NCBI GenBank assembly: GCA_002900995.3
Contig: CM035308.1
Coordinates: forward strand, 1-64,000
DNA length: 64,000 bases
Origin: Ganoderma boninense
Lineage: Eukaryota; Basidiomycota; Agaricomycetes; Polyporales; Polyporaceae
Reading direction: 5' to 3'
Positions 24,901-36,897 of this stretch are shown one piece after another. The position numbers were made by a program, and so were the translations under genes. Every line of letters begins with the position of its first letter. Within the stretch, counting starts at the first letter, position 1. The notes under the pieces are model-generated. The model did not search any database, was not told where the DNA came from, and saw only the letters and a list, made by a program, of their open reading frames with translations.

Positions 24901-25303
24901 CAATGGATCTCTGGGGTTGCCAAGCGAGAAGAGGATACGACGAGCTGAAGATGTACCAAGATGTACTAGGCGACAGCCAAGAGCCAGACCAACGGGGCGG
25001 CGAGCGCCGGGCGCGGGAACGGACGGCGGCGTGCTGGTAGCGGGCTTCGAGTGGCTGAGCATACTTGAATAGTGATACTTAGGCCTTGCTGGTCAAGCCC
25101 GCGGACGATGGTCTTCCTCGGCAGAACCCGAAACCCGACGCGCCCGAGGTTGCGGAGACGAGACGGCGGGACGAGCAGCGAGCGGAAAAGACGCGAGCGA
25201 TAGTTGGGGGAAAGGCGAAGGTGGACAGCGCGACGGAGGCGATGAGAAACCTGAAAGCTGAAGGCGCATCCTGGGCGCAGCGGCGAGGAGATGAACGCCG
25301 CTT
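21999..25303. other. no recognisable gene up to the first assembly gap
   Basis: About 3.3 kb. A stop-free plus frame spans 22142-23215 (357 codons) but translates to compositionally odd text without family resemblance and with equally long frames on the other strand, so it is not called. The segment ends at the N gap. Confidence 0.45.
23821..23847. repeat. (ATGGAT)n simple repeat
   Basis: About four and a half perfect ATGGAT units. No gene context. Confidence 0.7.
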
Positions 25304-25403
25304 NNNNNNNNNNNNNNNNNNNNNNNNNNNNNNNNNNNNNNNNNNNNNNNNNNNNNNNNNNNNNNNNNNNNNNNNNNNNNNNNNNNNNNNNNNNNNNNNN
25401 NNN
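25304..25403. other. assembly gap of exactly 100 N
   Basis: A fixed-length run of 100 N, the usual placeholder for a gap of unknown size. The sequence to its right begins with telomeric repeats, which makes the join doubtful. Confidence 0.95.
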
Positions 25404-25429
25404 AACCCTAACCCTAACCCTAACCCTAA
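25404..25429. repeat. telomere repeat tract (CCCTAA)n at contig start
   Basis: Four and a bit perfect AACCCT units immediately follow the gap. C-rich repeats at the 5' end of the plus strand are the orientation expected at a left chromosome end (TTAGGG running outward on the other strand). Most filamentous fungi use TTAGGG. The tract is short, as expected for a contig edge. Confidence 0.85.
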
Positions 25430-28400
25430 ATTTCGATGATCGGCCAGGACGAGCAAGGAGCCTGGCCAGACGAAGTTGAATCTTGAACGACGCCATATAT
25501 CCCTGGAACCAAACTGAAAGTAAGTAAGGAACACAGAACTATAAAAAATACGCACTGAGAGATGCGCAAAACCGTATGTTAGTGACTGCGCCCTTTTAGA
25601 TGCAAGAAGAGGTTCTTTCGACTTGTCGAGAGGCCATTTATGCAGCCAGAGCTTAGGAAGGAGAGGGGCGCCGTCAGGGATCTCCAGGCCATCCCAGAAC
25701 ATCGGGAGATAGCCTTCAAGGAGAGCGCGACTCGTGAAGGTACGCTTCATGAGGGAGTAAGCCAAAGCTGGAGCGGCACCGGTGTGGGCAAAGCAGAGAC
25801 AGCGCTCAAGCATCGCGAGGAGTTCCAGCCATTGCGCATCAGGTGCTACAGCCAGGGTTTCGATGGACGCGTCTGATCGCGAGTGAGCATTCGATGATGA
25901 TGCCCGGTGTGAATGTTTCTTCTGGAGAACAGGGAAGACATGTCGTTTCCAAACTTCCTCCATAAGAACGGTGATTGGAAAGGCAGTCCACAGAAGTATC
26001 GATGGATATACCTACAGAAACCAGTTAATAAAGGAAAACGCAAGTCTGGTGAATATTCACCTCTGGACGGAAAACCTGAGTACTTCCGCGGAGAGACCGG
26101 AACACCGTTGGATCGCCACAGGCCTGAATGAGGGGCTCAATGACTGAATCGAAAAACTTGCCGCCATCTTGGAGCCGAGGATCGAGGCGGTTGAAATGAA
26201 TTGTGAAGACGTTCTCAAACCGCAGGCAGGTTTCTTCGACATTCAAAACTTGTTCCTCGAGCGCCTTGTGCGGGAGATCTTCTTCGACGTGCTTGAATAA
26301 TTTGTTGGCAGTGGCTTGGGCAGGCCCGTTGGTGGCCCATGCACCAGCAGCGACGCCGGTCAAAATGCCTCGCTGGACGATATGTTGTCCTGCGCTGCGA
26401 CGAGTGTGATGCGAGAAATTGTTGTAGCACTGAGAAATGGAAGGCTCGATAGGAGGGGCTCCACGGGAGAAACGACGAACACGAGAGTTGATTCGCCTGA
26501 CCAACTTCGATAACGACGTGATGATGCCTTTCGCCTGCCAGTTTCCAACGTCATGAGTGAATGCCGTCGGGTACACCTGCAACGAGACGTCGTTACTGCG
26601 ACGCGTTCGATGAGCCAGAAGATCGACATCTTCTTCGGCATCCTCTGCATCGCTAGGAATATCAAGCGCATCTTCAACCTCCATGGCGTCGTCATTGTCG
26701 GTGTCGTCGGAGTCGGAGTCGTCATCCAGATCTTGGACGAATAGCGAACTGGATTTCGAAAGGTCTGGGAGCAAGGCACAAAACCGCGGGCCAGCCTCAG
26801 GGTGCATGGGGGCCAAACGTGGAATACGATTGCCAGCTGCTGTGTAGATGGGGATGACGTTTCCATCATCGTCGTGCAGGTCCGGGAAGTCGTTCCAATC
26901 TATCAAATTGCGGGTGTTCGTGTCAGGCCCGTCATAAAGGTCTTCGCCATATCGCTCCAGAATGTCGAAAGAGTTTATCTCCTCCCAACGCCCCACTTCA
27001 GAGCATCTGGTAGGACATTGTGAACTGCAATAACAATATGAAAGAAAGCGGTCGACTGACTGGATATGAACGGCGAGGGCGACCTTGTACACAGCAAGAT
27101 GGTGATGGTCAACTGCACGGGACCAAAAATCGCGTTGGATATCTCTGGGTGTGTCTCCGTCTACCAAACGGTTCTGTCCGAATTTTGAAGAGAACGCGCA
27201 AGGCACTCCCGATCCGCAGACTGTTTTCTTGTACTCATCCGGAGCTTCGGCCAACCAAGTGTCGTAATGTGCTATAATTTCTCGATGCAGACGATACGTC
27301 ATATCGACGGTAAGCTCGAAGTATTTGCTCGTACTGGAATGTTCAAAGAGGTCAGTTTCAATGCAAATGGTCGTGAAACTGATGGAATGAGAAGGTTATA
27401 TGCGAGATCACAGTGCCACTGCGAACACGGACACTTGCGTGGCACCATGTTTCATTCGCGCTTTCGCAGATCATCTGCTACTACGCAATCGGGTTCAGCG
27501 GCACTACGCAATAGCATCTGCCGATGCGGTTTAACCGAAAGACGGCTATCCCGCGTCGCCGATCCTCGCCTTCGTATGCGGGATGCCAGCGTTGTTGCTA
27601 TTCCGCACATGGTGTCCAAAGCATTGGATGCGGGAAGGCAATGGTCTTGACAACCCGCAAATATATCAATAAAGGTAATGGAGTCACTTACAAAATGTTG
27701 TGAGCGAATTCGCTAATGTCATGGTCGCTGTTGAGGCTAGGGTAACGTCTGGCGACATGCAAGTCCCGGTAGCGGATCCTCGTGAGCATGTGCGCGAGCA
27801 TGACAAAAACGGCGCGGACAGAGCGTGCATCCATGGATCGAACATGCCGATAAGAAGCAACGCCAGCAGGGTTCACAGGAGCACCAATCTGTTCACGGGG
27901 GACGAAGATGAGCCACGCATGTTCGAAGCTCCTGCATACGCCTATGTAAATCATGCGGCCGTGCGGTTCGAAGTTGAGGAAGTCGACCGTGCCGTGGAAT
28001 TGCATATATCGTCGGTCAGTCTTCAAGTGAAATGTCCATTGAGGGTCGTAACGCGCTGCAGGATCTTGCATGTTCGGGAGGATCGCATCGAGACCCATCC
28101 GGTTGCCCAACATCTGCCTGAGGTCGATGAATGTCTAATATGCATATAGTTGTCAACAAGTGGACGGCGGCGAAAATTAAATACATACTCCTTGGTGCGT
28201 GTAGACGATGTTCTTGTCATCGTGGGCGTACTTGAACTTGTTGTCAATACGGATCTTCACCTTCTTCTTCAGCAACTTCATCGCCTCCGCTCGTGTCCCC
28301 TTCTCTCTGCCATGTTCATACATCCTGCGAAATTTCGACAGCATCACAGTCTCCTCGGGCACCTCGTCGTAATGTCGGTCCCTGGAATCGTCTGTGGAGA

Positions 28401-28727
28401 GCTGCGCGAGGACGTTGCTCGTCAGCATGGCTTGGTCGACCCCATCTCCGTCATCCCAAGTTGGAGGCAAGCCGCTAGTGTCAAAGTCGATCTGGTCGCC
28501 TTGTGCGACCTCGTCCTTGTCGAAGACTTTTGGGCCAACACCATCGATGAGCGGGTCGTCGCCAGTGTCTGCTAGCTGTCGTGATGTATCCGTTTCTGAT
28601 CTGGTCTCTGTTAGCTGATGGTTTCGGTGAGACATGCAATCTCATACCGGGATCCTGCTTGGCGAGTCGAATCGGAGTCGTCATCGACAGTCGTTTCGCG
28701 CTCATAGCTGCTGTCAGTGCGTGCCAT
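25430..28727 (-). CDS. large uncharacterised subtelomeric gene, 3' end cut by the telomere
   Basis: Start proposed at 28727 (MARTDSSYERETTVDDDSDS). Further exons contain TGDDPLIDGVGPKVFDKDE, AMKLLKKKVKIRIDNKFKYA, FIDLRQMLGNRMGLDAILP and SFEHAWLIFVPREQIGAPVN. A long 343-nt intron (27687-27345) precedes an exon with SKYFELTVDMTYRLHREII, CGSGVPCAFSSKFGQNRLVD, a strongly acidic stretch (DLDDDSDSDDTDNDD, about 26700-26745) and LEEQVLNVEETCLRFENVF. The next exon begins near 26000 (YPSILLWTAFPITVLMEEVW) and holds EGYLPMFWDGLEIPDGAP. A GTGCGT donor near 25565 and an acceptor near 25515 lead into a final exon that runs directly into the telomere. The protein is therefore incomplete. No known domain was recognised. 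It lies head-to-tail behind the giant gene at 29136-35178. Confidence 0.6.
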
Positions 28728-29135
28728 GCTTCAGTCGCTCGAGCTGTCGTTGTTTGGGATAACGGGATAGTGTGAACGAGCATCCGAGTCGTCCAATGGT
28801 TGTGAACTTCGCCGTCGACTGCGCTCGGTTGGAAGAGTTGCTCCGAGATCTTTGACGTTGAATCTGAGCTTAAATGTTTGTCACTGTAATTGTTGCGTCC
28901 TCTCAAGCGGCCGGCAGTGATTTCTACCAGCAACAACTTTGTCAGTGGTCCGTTCAGTATCGATCCCATTGAACCTGCTGCTTGACTAGAAAACATAATA
29001 TTGCAAGAGGACATTTGTGCCTAAATGTTCCGCTCTCTACGCCAGATGACTACACCAGACAGACAATGCCAACTTGGGTCGCACTTCAAAGTACGGACGG
29101 AACTCGGAACGCGATGACATGCGTGCGCCACATAC

Positions 29136-32100
29136 CTACTCCAAGATTCTGCCGGCAATCTGGCCCCCACCCACCATGCGTGCCATGCTCTGTGATGGGC
29201 CCGCAGAGTCTTCCTCTCCCATATCCTCATCCACTACGCTCAATGCACCCCACCTTGTGTTCTTCTGCTTCTTGGGAGCTTCTTTGGCGGTGTTAGGCTT
29301 CAAGGTAGAGCCACTGCGAGTGCGACTCGGACGACTTGTTGACGCGCGTGGTGTGGGAGATGTTGCTCCGTCGTCGAGGAGCTGGTCCGGCTGAGCGTGA
29401 GCACTCGACGATGGGATACGACTCGCTTCTTTGTCGGAGTTGCGCTTGGTCCGCTGCTTGGGTGGACTAGTGCCACCGGTCGCGCGAGCTTCGTCTACAA
29501 TCGATTGAGACCGTTCGCGCTTGCGTGGACGTTGCTCCGGCAGAACTACGCCGTTGTTAGACCGTACAACCTTGTTCCAGAGCAATGTGAAGTTATTACC
29601 AGAAGTTTCTCCGAGTGCCGGAATGTCCGCATCACGCGCGCGTGAGCTGGCGGAGTCTTTCATGGAGCCCTGCTTGCCATCAGCGGCGGACATGACTTCG
29701 TATACCGGTGCATCCCGGACCCGGTGGCGGAACTTGAAGCGATCCAGAGCGTTGTCGAGCATAGTGCAGCCAATAGTTTCATCCGAATGTTCATCCTGAA
29801 ACTCTTCCCATGTGATCTTCAACTCGCAGTTGGGATGGTCCTGCCTGACGTACGCGAAGACCGCATCTGAAACAGACGTGCCCTTGCGATCGCGAACAAG
29901 GCCCCAAAACGTCCGTTGCACCGCAGAGATGTCGAGGGCACCGTCTTCAAGCAAGGGTTGGAATTGAGGATCTAGCGCGACGTCTCTGAGAGCCTCTTTG
30001 ATGACAGTGTTGAACGCGTTGCCATCGCACTCGGAGAGCAGATCGTTGAACTTCTCAATCTCCACGGTCTTCGGCTTCTTCAGCTTTCTTGTCACAGTTG
30101 CGTGAAGCGTAGGGGGTGAATAGTCCGGTCGTATGGTATCTCGCTGCGGCGAAGAAGGCATGGAAGACCCGGCAGGCGTGGGTTCGACATTCACGGTGAC
30201 GTCGGGTAGGAGATCGAGGCGCGGCGATGAAGCAATGGCAGCGATGGCAGACATTTGTTGGCTACTGATAGCGTCGTCAGCGAGTGGAGTAAGCGGTGAC
30301 GGTGACCGGACAGGCACATGGGTTTGCGGCTGCTCGATTATAGCCGCGACCGGTCTTGGAGGTGGCTGCGGTGGATCGACGTCCATCGCATCGGATGCAG
30401 GAGGCACCGATCGCACCGTGGAAGCGGCCCCTACTGGTCTGACACGAGGAGGAAGCCCACTCTTGCCGAAGTACTTGTCGAGACTGTGACTGGGAGGAAC
30501 AGGACGTGATCCACTTGCTGCCACTTCAGACTGTCGTGGCAGTGCCTCAGACGGGGACGGTCCGGATGAAGAAGTGGCTGGCAGGTGCGTCATCAAACCA
30601 GTGGGCGTAGACGGCCCGGCAGCTTTGGGCTGCGACTGCCGGCCTGGGGCGTTGAACACCGTGTTTCCGATCGCGGGGTTGGGAAGCCGAGACGCATTGA
30701 GGGACGACGGGTTAACCTTCGCCCACTTTGCTTGCCAGTTGAGGTCCTGCGGCAACACTTTGCACGACTTGCGAACACTTTTGCGGCGGACGTCTGACTG
30801 ACCCGTTGTGGGCGCACCATGAACTTGCTCGTAACCTTCGACGACGAGACCGTGGCAGAACAGGCGGTAACGCTTCGGATCCTTCAAGGAAAAGTCGAGG
30901 AGGTCTGTAAAGACGTCCGGAGATTCTACGCCGACCTTGGGCATCGCCGGCAGCCACTGCTCCATGTCCTCCTCGGGAACCTCAACATACGGTACGTCTG
31001 AGTCTTTGAAGAGTTCCTCGGCTTCGGCTTTCAGAGCATTCCGCAGGAGCGCCTGTGAACACCTGAATAAGCAGCCTTATTGAGGAGCAACTTGAAAACA
31101 TACGTTTGCGAGAGCGCGTGTCAGGATTGCGACCTCCGGGCTCCAAGGACCTTTTTGTTGCGGACCGGTCGAAGCTTTCGATGAGTCCAGCGTCGGGCCG
31201 ATAGCGAGAGCACAGCGGCCAATCGCGTCGACAACCTTCTTCACCGCAGACGTGTGCTTCGACATCCGCTGGTTGTCGAATACCTTGACGCTTCTCGCAG
31301 AGTACGTTGGCAGCACAGCGATGGGTTCCCCACTCGATCCTGCGTCAGCATTCGCGCGCAGAGCCTTGCCATGACGGTCGACAAATGAGTCGAGGAGCTT
31401 GTGATCCCAGTTCGCAAAGCGGGTGGATGCAGGGCGGCGAGACGACGGCCCCATATAATCTTCGATCTTGCTCTGCGAGTGCTCGCCGAGGAATGTGAAG
31501 AGCGATCTTCGAAGGTTAAGATACTCCATCTTCTCCATCATGCGGCCGATGGAGGCCCCGTAAGTGCGCCAGCCTACGTAGAGCATGTACGCGTAAGCGA
31601 GGAGGCAGTTGCCCTTTCCGGCTTTGTTTCCGAGATCCGGGTTCTGCCAGGCGAGAGCGTGGCGGTATAGGATCGCCAAGCAAGGATATTTTGAGACGTG
31701 TTCTAGGGAAAGGGACGGTAGGACACGACCCATTAGGTCGGCGGTTGCTGACTTCAACGACGTGCGCCCCTTTTCAGTCAGTTTGACCGACGAGGTTCCA
31801 GACGTTGTCGTCTCGTGGAGCATTGCGGCGGTTTCCGACAACCTCTTGTAGATATCGATAACTGCAGCGAAGTCCGCAGATCCGAACTTCACCGATTCGA
31901 ATGCACTCTTGATCGTGCGAGGAAAGTCGGTGGCGGCGGCGAAGTCCTTGTTCTCTTTGTGATGAAGTCTAACAAGCTCCGACAGGATCTGGTTGCCGGA
32001 GATGGCATAGAACGAATCGAGTTCGGTGTCCATGTAACTGTGCTGGTATTCTTCTCCACAAGCCGTGATGAGAGGAAGATTCGCTAGCAGCCAAGCGGAG

Positions 32101-35100
32101 ACCTTCGCAACGATGAGTGGCAGTGAGACGGTACGAGGATCACGACCTGCCTTGTTCTGTATCTCAGCGGTGTTCTTGAACGTGAAGCGACCTTGCACGC
32201 CGAGGAAGTGGACGAGATATGACAGGTAGTCGTTGAACACCGTACGTGTGTCTTCGTCTTCTGTACCCGCTGCGCGCAGGATCCCGAGTTGAGCGAGTGG
32301 GTCCAACGTACGCACGACCTGTAGACGATGATAGTGTGAGTCGCAAATGTTTCGCGGAAACGCCACAGCGCTGTGAACACGCGACACTCTGTGACGGTAA
32401 GCTGTACGACGCGGAAATGCAGCTGTACTGCTAACCAGGAAATGCGACCCGTCCGCTGTCGCAGATACGAGACGTCCTTGCGCAATCACAGGATAGCTGC
32501 GTACTCGCATACGACCTGCGAGAACGCAAGAACGCTGCAATAGCGCATCCGGTCCAGCATGACAAAGGATACACTCACCAATTTAAAACCAGGTTCGGCA
32601 GCGAGAAACCTGTTGCTGAAATCGGTCAAAAATTTTGGTGAGAGGAACGGCACATTCAGTGGTCGTACTCCTCGCGCTTGCAGGTACTGAAGCCACTCGA
32701 GCTTGTCCGTTGCCTGACGAACCGCAATGGCGTCTCTGCGGTGCTCGATGCCCGTTCCTACTTCGCCCAGGACACCATCCCATTGCGCCGGCAGAGCATC
32801 AGCCACAGCCGTCCTGTATGCGACCATCGCCTCCTTCCACTCCGTGCTGTCGAAGGCGCCGAACTTGTCGATTGCACTAGAGTTGCGGAACGTCTCGTCG
32901 TAGATGTCGTCAATCGCTTCGACGACGTCCTTCGTCCAAACGGCTGCGGAGAATGTAGAAAAGTCCATCAGGACCTCTTCTTGCGTGAGATACATGGTTC
33001 GTGCGTGTTTGCGAGCGTATGCGCTGGCGACCTTCTCCGAGTCCGGCGAGATTCGATCCTCTTCAGTCGCGTAGCCGGCGCGGACCCAAATCTCCTCCGT
33101 CATCTGCATCGGAGATGAAGAGCCGTCGAGGACTTTCTTCAGGTTCCTGAACACATGCCCAAAGTCGTCGTCCCCAGAGTGCACGTCCGGGAACCGATGC
33201 GTAGTCCCGATCAGCCGTAGGTCTCGCATCAGGTGGTGGATGAACCACCGCCAGATCTGAGGTAACCGGTTAGTGACCAGGAGCGATAGTCGGATGTCCA
33301 ACGTACCATGGCAGACCCTGACTTTTTACTGAGGTCCCTCTTACCCGCCTTACCAAGGGCCTGCTCCAGGCGTGCGAGAGGAATCATTCCAGAAACTCGG
33401 AAGTATGGGATCTGCCAGAGATCCTGGATGAGGGTGAGGTTTTCAGCTTGTGTGAACAGGAAATTTCCGCTGCCCTCCTTCAAGTCCGTTTCGTTGATCG
33501 CGACAGTGAGAATTTCGCTGCGGAACAATCGAGTCCCTGCGATGGGGACATCCTGCCCCGGGTGGGCCGTGCGCCAACGCTCGATCTCGGTGAACAGCCG
33601 CCAAGCGTGCATCTGGACCTTCTCCTGCGAGTCTTCGGCCTTCGAAGGCCTCGCGTGATTCTTCGCTAGCAGCGCCACGACATCTGGGTTCTTCTTCGCC
33701 CTCTCTGCGTGCGTAAGGCATTACTGAGTCGTAACGGAGTACACACAGTTGCGTTGAACTCTTACCTTCGTCATACACCGCGAGAACCCAACGCACGGAG
33801 TCTTCGCATGCGAGCTTTAATCGTGCAATTTGCTCTTCAAGTTGCCTGCCGATCTCTGTGCCGAGAACCCCGTCCACCATGATTTGAGTCTGGCCGCCAG
33901 CTGCAAGTTCCTTGCGGTGCAATGCGAGCTGTTCTTCGAACATCGACTTCTTCTTCTCGAGTTTGCTGTTGTAATCGATCGCTGCATACCGTCGATGGTT
34001 GCCGCTGAGGTACTCGAGGCGACGTTCTGCATCCGGACAAATCCATTCTAGGGGTTTCAACTCGGAAACCGGCTGCACAGACTGCGAGAGGCAGCGAGCG
34101 TTGATCTTCGTCGCAGAGGTGAGGACATTGAGCGGCTGCTCCCAGTCCGCCTTTCGCTCTGCCAGACTCGTCGCAATTTCACGCTTGTGCTTGTGATCGA
34201 CCGGACGGTCATTGACGGATTGCCACACGTGGGTGACCGTGGTGTCCGGATTTACAATTATTGCGCGAACGTATCCGAGGAATGCTGCGTCGACTTCGGC
34301 CTGGAGCTCGGTAGCGATGGTGATAGAGCTGGGATCGAGGTCTTCCTCCTTGACTTTGACCTTCGATTTCTTGACCTTCTGTACATAGATTTGTCAGTGC
34401 TGGATCAGAAGTCACATTTTGCAAAGACGTACTCCACGTCCTTTACCCTTCTTGCCTTTCTCGTCCAACAGCCCTGTTTCCGACTCGCCTTCAGATGTCT
34501 GCAGAATCCAATCAGTACTGATCGGTATTTTGTTGCCGGCTTAGCTTACTGCGCCAACAGGCACACCCTTCTTGGTGCGGTTGGTGTCGTTCTCGGCTGC
34601 ACGAGACGACGTGGTCGGAGGCTGGACAACAGCGGCACTTGACGCTTCTCCCGCGCCAGCGGCTTGAGGTCGCTATTCCACCGTGTGTGTGTAAGAAGGG
34701 TGAATTGAATGACAAGGGTACGGCTTACCTTGTATTGAGCACGTTGCTGATCAAACGCGGCCGCCTGCTTCTCGAACTCGTCGTCGTCATCTTGACTGCC
34801 TTTGGCTCGCTACGAAGTTGTGGGAATGCATACACAGACGGGTAATACACTGTATCGAGCTTACCTTGCCTGCCATCTTTGCATCCGGCGTTGCCTCACC
34901 GTCCGATTCCTCGCCGTCCGCGTCTGCATCTCCCGGTCCGTCGTTTCCGGCGTTGGTTGTGTGGGACTGCTCGATGCGGTGATCCTGGGTCTCACCGACT
35001 TTGTTTGCGGCGTCTTTCACCTATTACAAGCCTCTCAATCATTGCGACAGCGCGACACAGAAATCAGACGTACCTGAGAATTACCAAAAGTGTCCTCCGG

Positions 35101-35178
35101 CGCAGCGGCATCGGCGGACGGCGGCCCTGCATGGTCTGCTTCATGGCGTTTGAGTTCTGATAGCTTTTTGCTGTCCAT
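29136..35178 (-). CDS. giant subtelomeric protein with ParB/sulfiredoxin-like segment
   Basis: About ten exons give a protein of roughly 1,800 aa. The start at 35178 (MDSKKLSELKRHEADHAGPP) is followed by small charged exons (to about 34430; includes KGKKGKGRG and KVKKSKVKVKEEDLD). The exon at about 34380-33768 has DHKHKREIATSLAERKADWE, PLNVL and, 60 residues later, LEYLSGNHRRYAAID, then a coiled coil. The order 'HK...I..SL....PLNVL...GNHRRYAA' resembles ParB/sulfiredoxin domains (PI.VL then G.HR..AA). Next come helical regions (FRVSGMIPLARLEQALGKAG; IWRWFIHHLMRDLRLIG; LAYAYMLYVGWRTYGASIGR) and a C-terminal third rich in Pro/Ser with basic patches (RPRKRERSQS), suggesting a nuclear protein. 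A truncated paralogue lies at 37393-39191. No frame break was noted. The ParB-like reading is my inference by eye; the function is unknown. Confidence 0.62.
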
Positions 35179-36196
35179 GGAGTCGGAAAATGGATAGGGA
35201 TCGGATTGGTGTTGGTACGAGACGTGAGAGAGCAGGGGAACGGTGCAAAGAGAGCAGTACGAAACGGGCGCATTTGTGCTCCAACCCTTGGCCCTGCCTT
35301 GCAGCTGCTGCATGTCCGCCGCGTGTATGCACAGCCACATTACCGTACCCGTTTAGCGCCGCATTCGTCGCCTGCGATTTCGCAGTTCAGCTGCCAACAC
35401 GCACACGGACTGCCATCAGTATTTCGTCTCTATCTTTCTCCGTCTCTCCCTGCATTGATTGACACTTGGTTACGTCTGCGTTCATGTAGCAAAACGCTTG
35501 TTTGCAGATACACCGCTAACACCACCATCAAGACGATAATCGAGTAAAAATCGGTGACCGTTGTACGAACTGAGGGCCCGCTCCAGTCAAGCCCTTCATC
35601 GGAGAGTGTCCAGAAAAGCCTCATTTAGACCCGCAGGGATTTCTAGCAGTGAGGTGTCACCTAGGTATGCTGATATCGTAGACTCACAGCAGGCGTTGGT
35701 TTTTGCAGAACGACGTGACACTGACAAGCTTTGTATACTTCCACAATCCCAATCTCTGATACATAGTTGTCGGTCCACGATGGTGCTGCTGGACTTATAT
35801 TTTCATTTCGGCGTATGCCCCGTTTGTGCGGTAGACAATGCTTTCTCCATTGATGTTGAAGTGTGCTCTCACATGGCCACAGTTTACTCTAGCTTCAGTA
35901 TCTCATTTGAACCTTTCGCTCAGCTGCAGGCAAGCTCCTCATCACTCTCGGCCTGCGTTCTGCTGACACGTTCACAGCAATGCCTGTAACGACGAGCTCT
36001 ACATCAGCCGGTAGCTCGCAAACAGCTTGTTACTCCGACGTACGTCCGGATGCCGTCACAGACGACAGAGTCTCTCACGTATTCGGCATTATTAATTTCC
36101 CTTTGATCTAGTTCAGTCGGTTGAACGGCTCAATATATGGTCGTCAATGCGCAACGTCAGTCACCTTCCGCTCTCCTCTCATAGCTCTTTACCACC
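35179..36196. other. divergent intergenic region
   Basis: About 1 kb between the start of the giant gene (minus) and the proline-rich gene (plus). Short frames only (for example plus 35561-35989); none is convincing. It presumably holds both promoters. Confidence 0.45.
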
Positions 36197-36897
36197 ATGT
36201 CTACCCATCACAGCTGCGACGTGTTCAACGCTGCCCCCGCTCCTGCATCACCTCACCCTATCTCTTCGACCTTGGGGCTTAATACGTCCGTTCAACCGCC
36301 AGCCTCTGCTTCCGACACGCTCAGGCCCTGTTCCTGCATTTTCCCTGACGGAAATCCCTTGACGTCGCCATCCGGCCCTCAAAACATTTCTTGGAAGCTC
36401 CCTCCTCCTCCAATACTCCATGTCACACATGGAGTGCGAACACAGCTAGTGGGAAATGTAAGTGTACCACTTGGCGCATCGTTCATGCGTGTCCGTGCTC
36501 TAAATTACGTACCCTAGCTTCCACCTCGCCCAGCTGTGCCTTTACAGCCCCCGCCTATGATTCCCCACGTGCCAGAGTCTATCCACCTTGCCATCCCTGA
36601 ACCGTCGCCAACTCGTATCGTTCACATTCAGCGTGTTGTTGTCCCTCCACCTCCATCGCAACTCATGCAAGTGCCGCTTATCCTACGACCTTCGCCGTCG
36701 TATTCAAGAGCTGAGCGTGCCCAGCATCGTGGGCCTCACACCATAGATGAACTGTGTTTTGATTCGTACGTATCCTCCTCATTGTCATTCATTTGCGCAT
36801 GGAGCACAGTTTCGCTGACGTGTCGTCAAGTGACCCTTCCCAGCTCGGTCCTTCTCCTCATTCGAAATCGTTTTGTGCGGGATGCTGTTTGCAGTAG
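36197..36897 (+). CDS. small proline-rich protein
   Basis: Three exons fit: 36197-36457 (MSTHHSCDVFNAAPAPASPH onward; ends at GTAAGT), 36518-36765 (LPPRPAVPLQPPPMIPHVPE onward; ends at GTACGTA) and a last exon after TCGTCAAG at about 36830, ending at TAG 36895-36897 (PHSKSFCAGCCLQ). Phases agree. The about 190-aa product is Pro/Ser-rich with a repeated short Pro stretch (VVVPPPPSQLMQVPL) and a Cys-rich end. There is no signal peptide or membrane span, and the family is not recognised. It is transcribed away from the telomere, divergently from the giant gene. Confidence 0.5.

Noticed and set aside
25079..25963. Apparent continuous protein running through the N gap and telomere (GLGLGLG)
   Set aside because: The Gly-Leu run is translated telomere repeat and the gap is unknown sequence; the left and right parts belong to different contigs.
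29136..35178. Giant gene considered as a transposase or retroelement polyprotein
   Set aside because: No reverse transcriptase (YxDD), integrase, DDE or helicase motifs were seen, and it has a regular multi-exon structure with conserved splice positions between copies.
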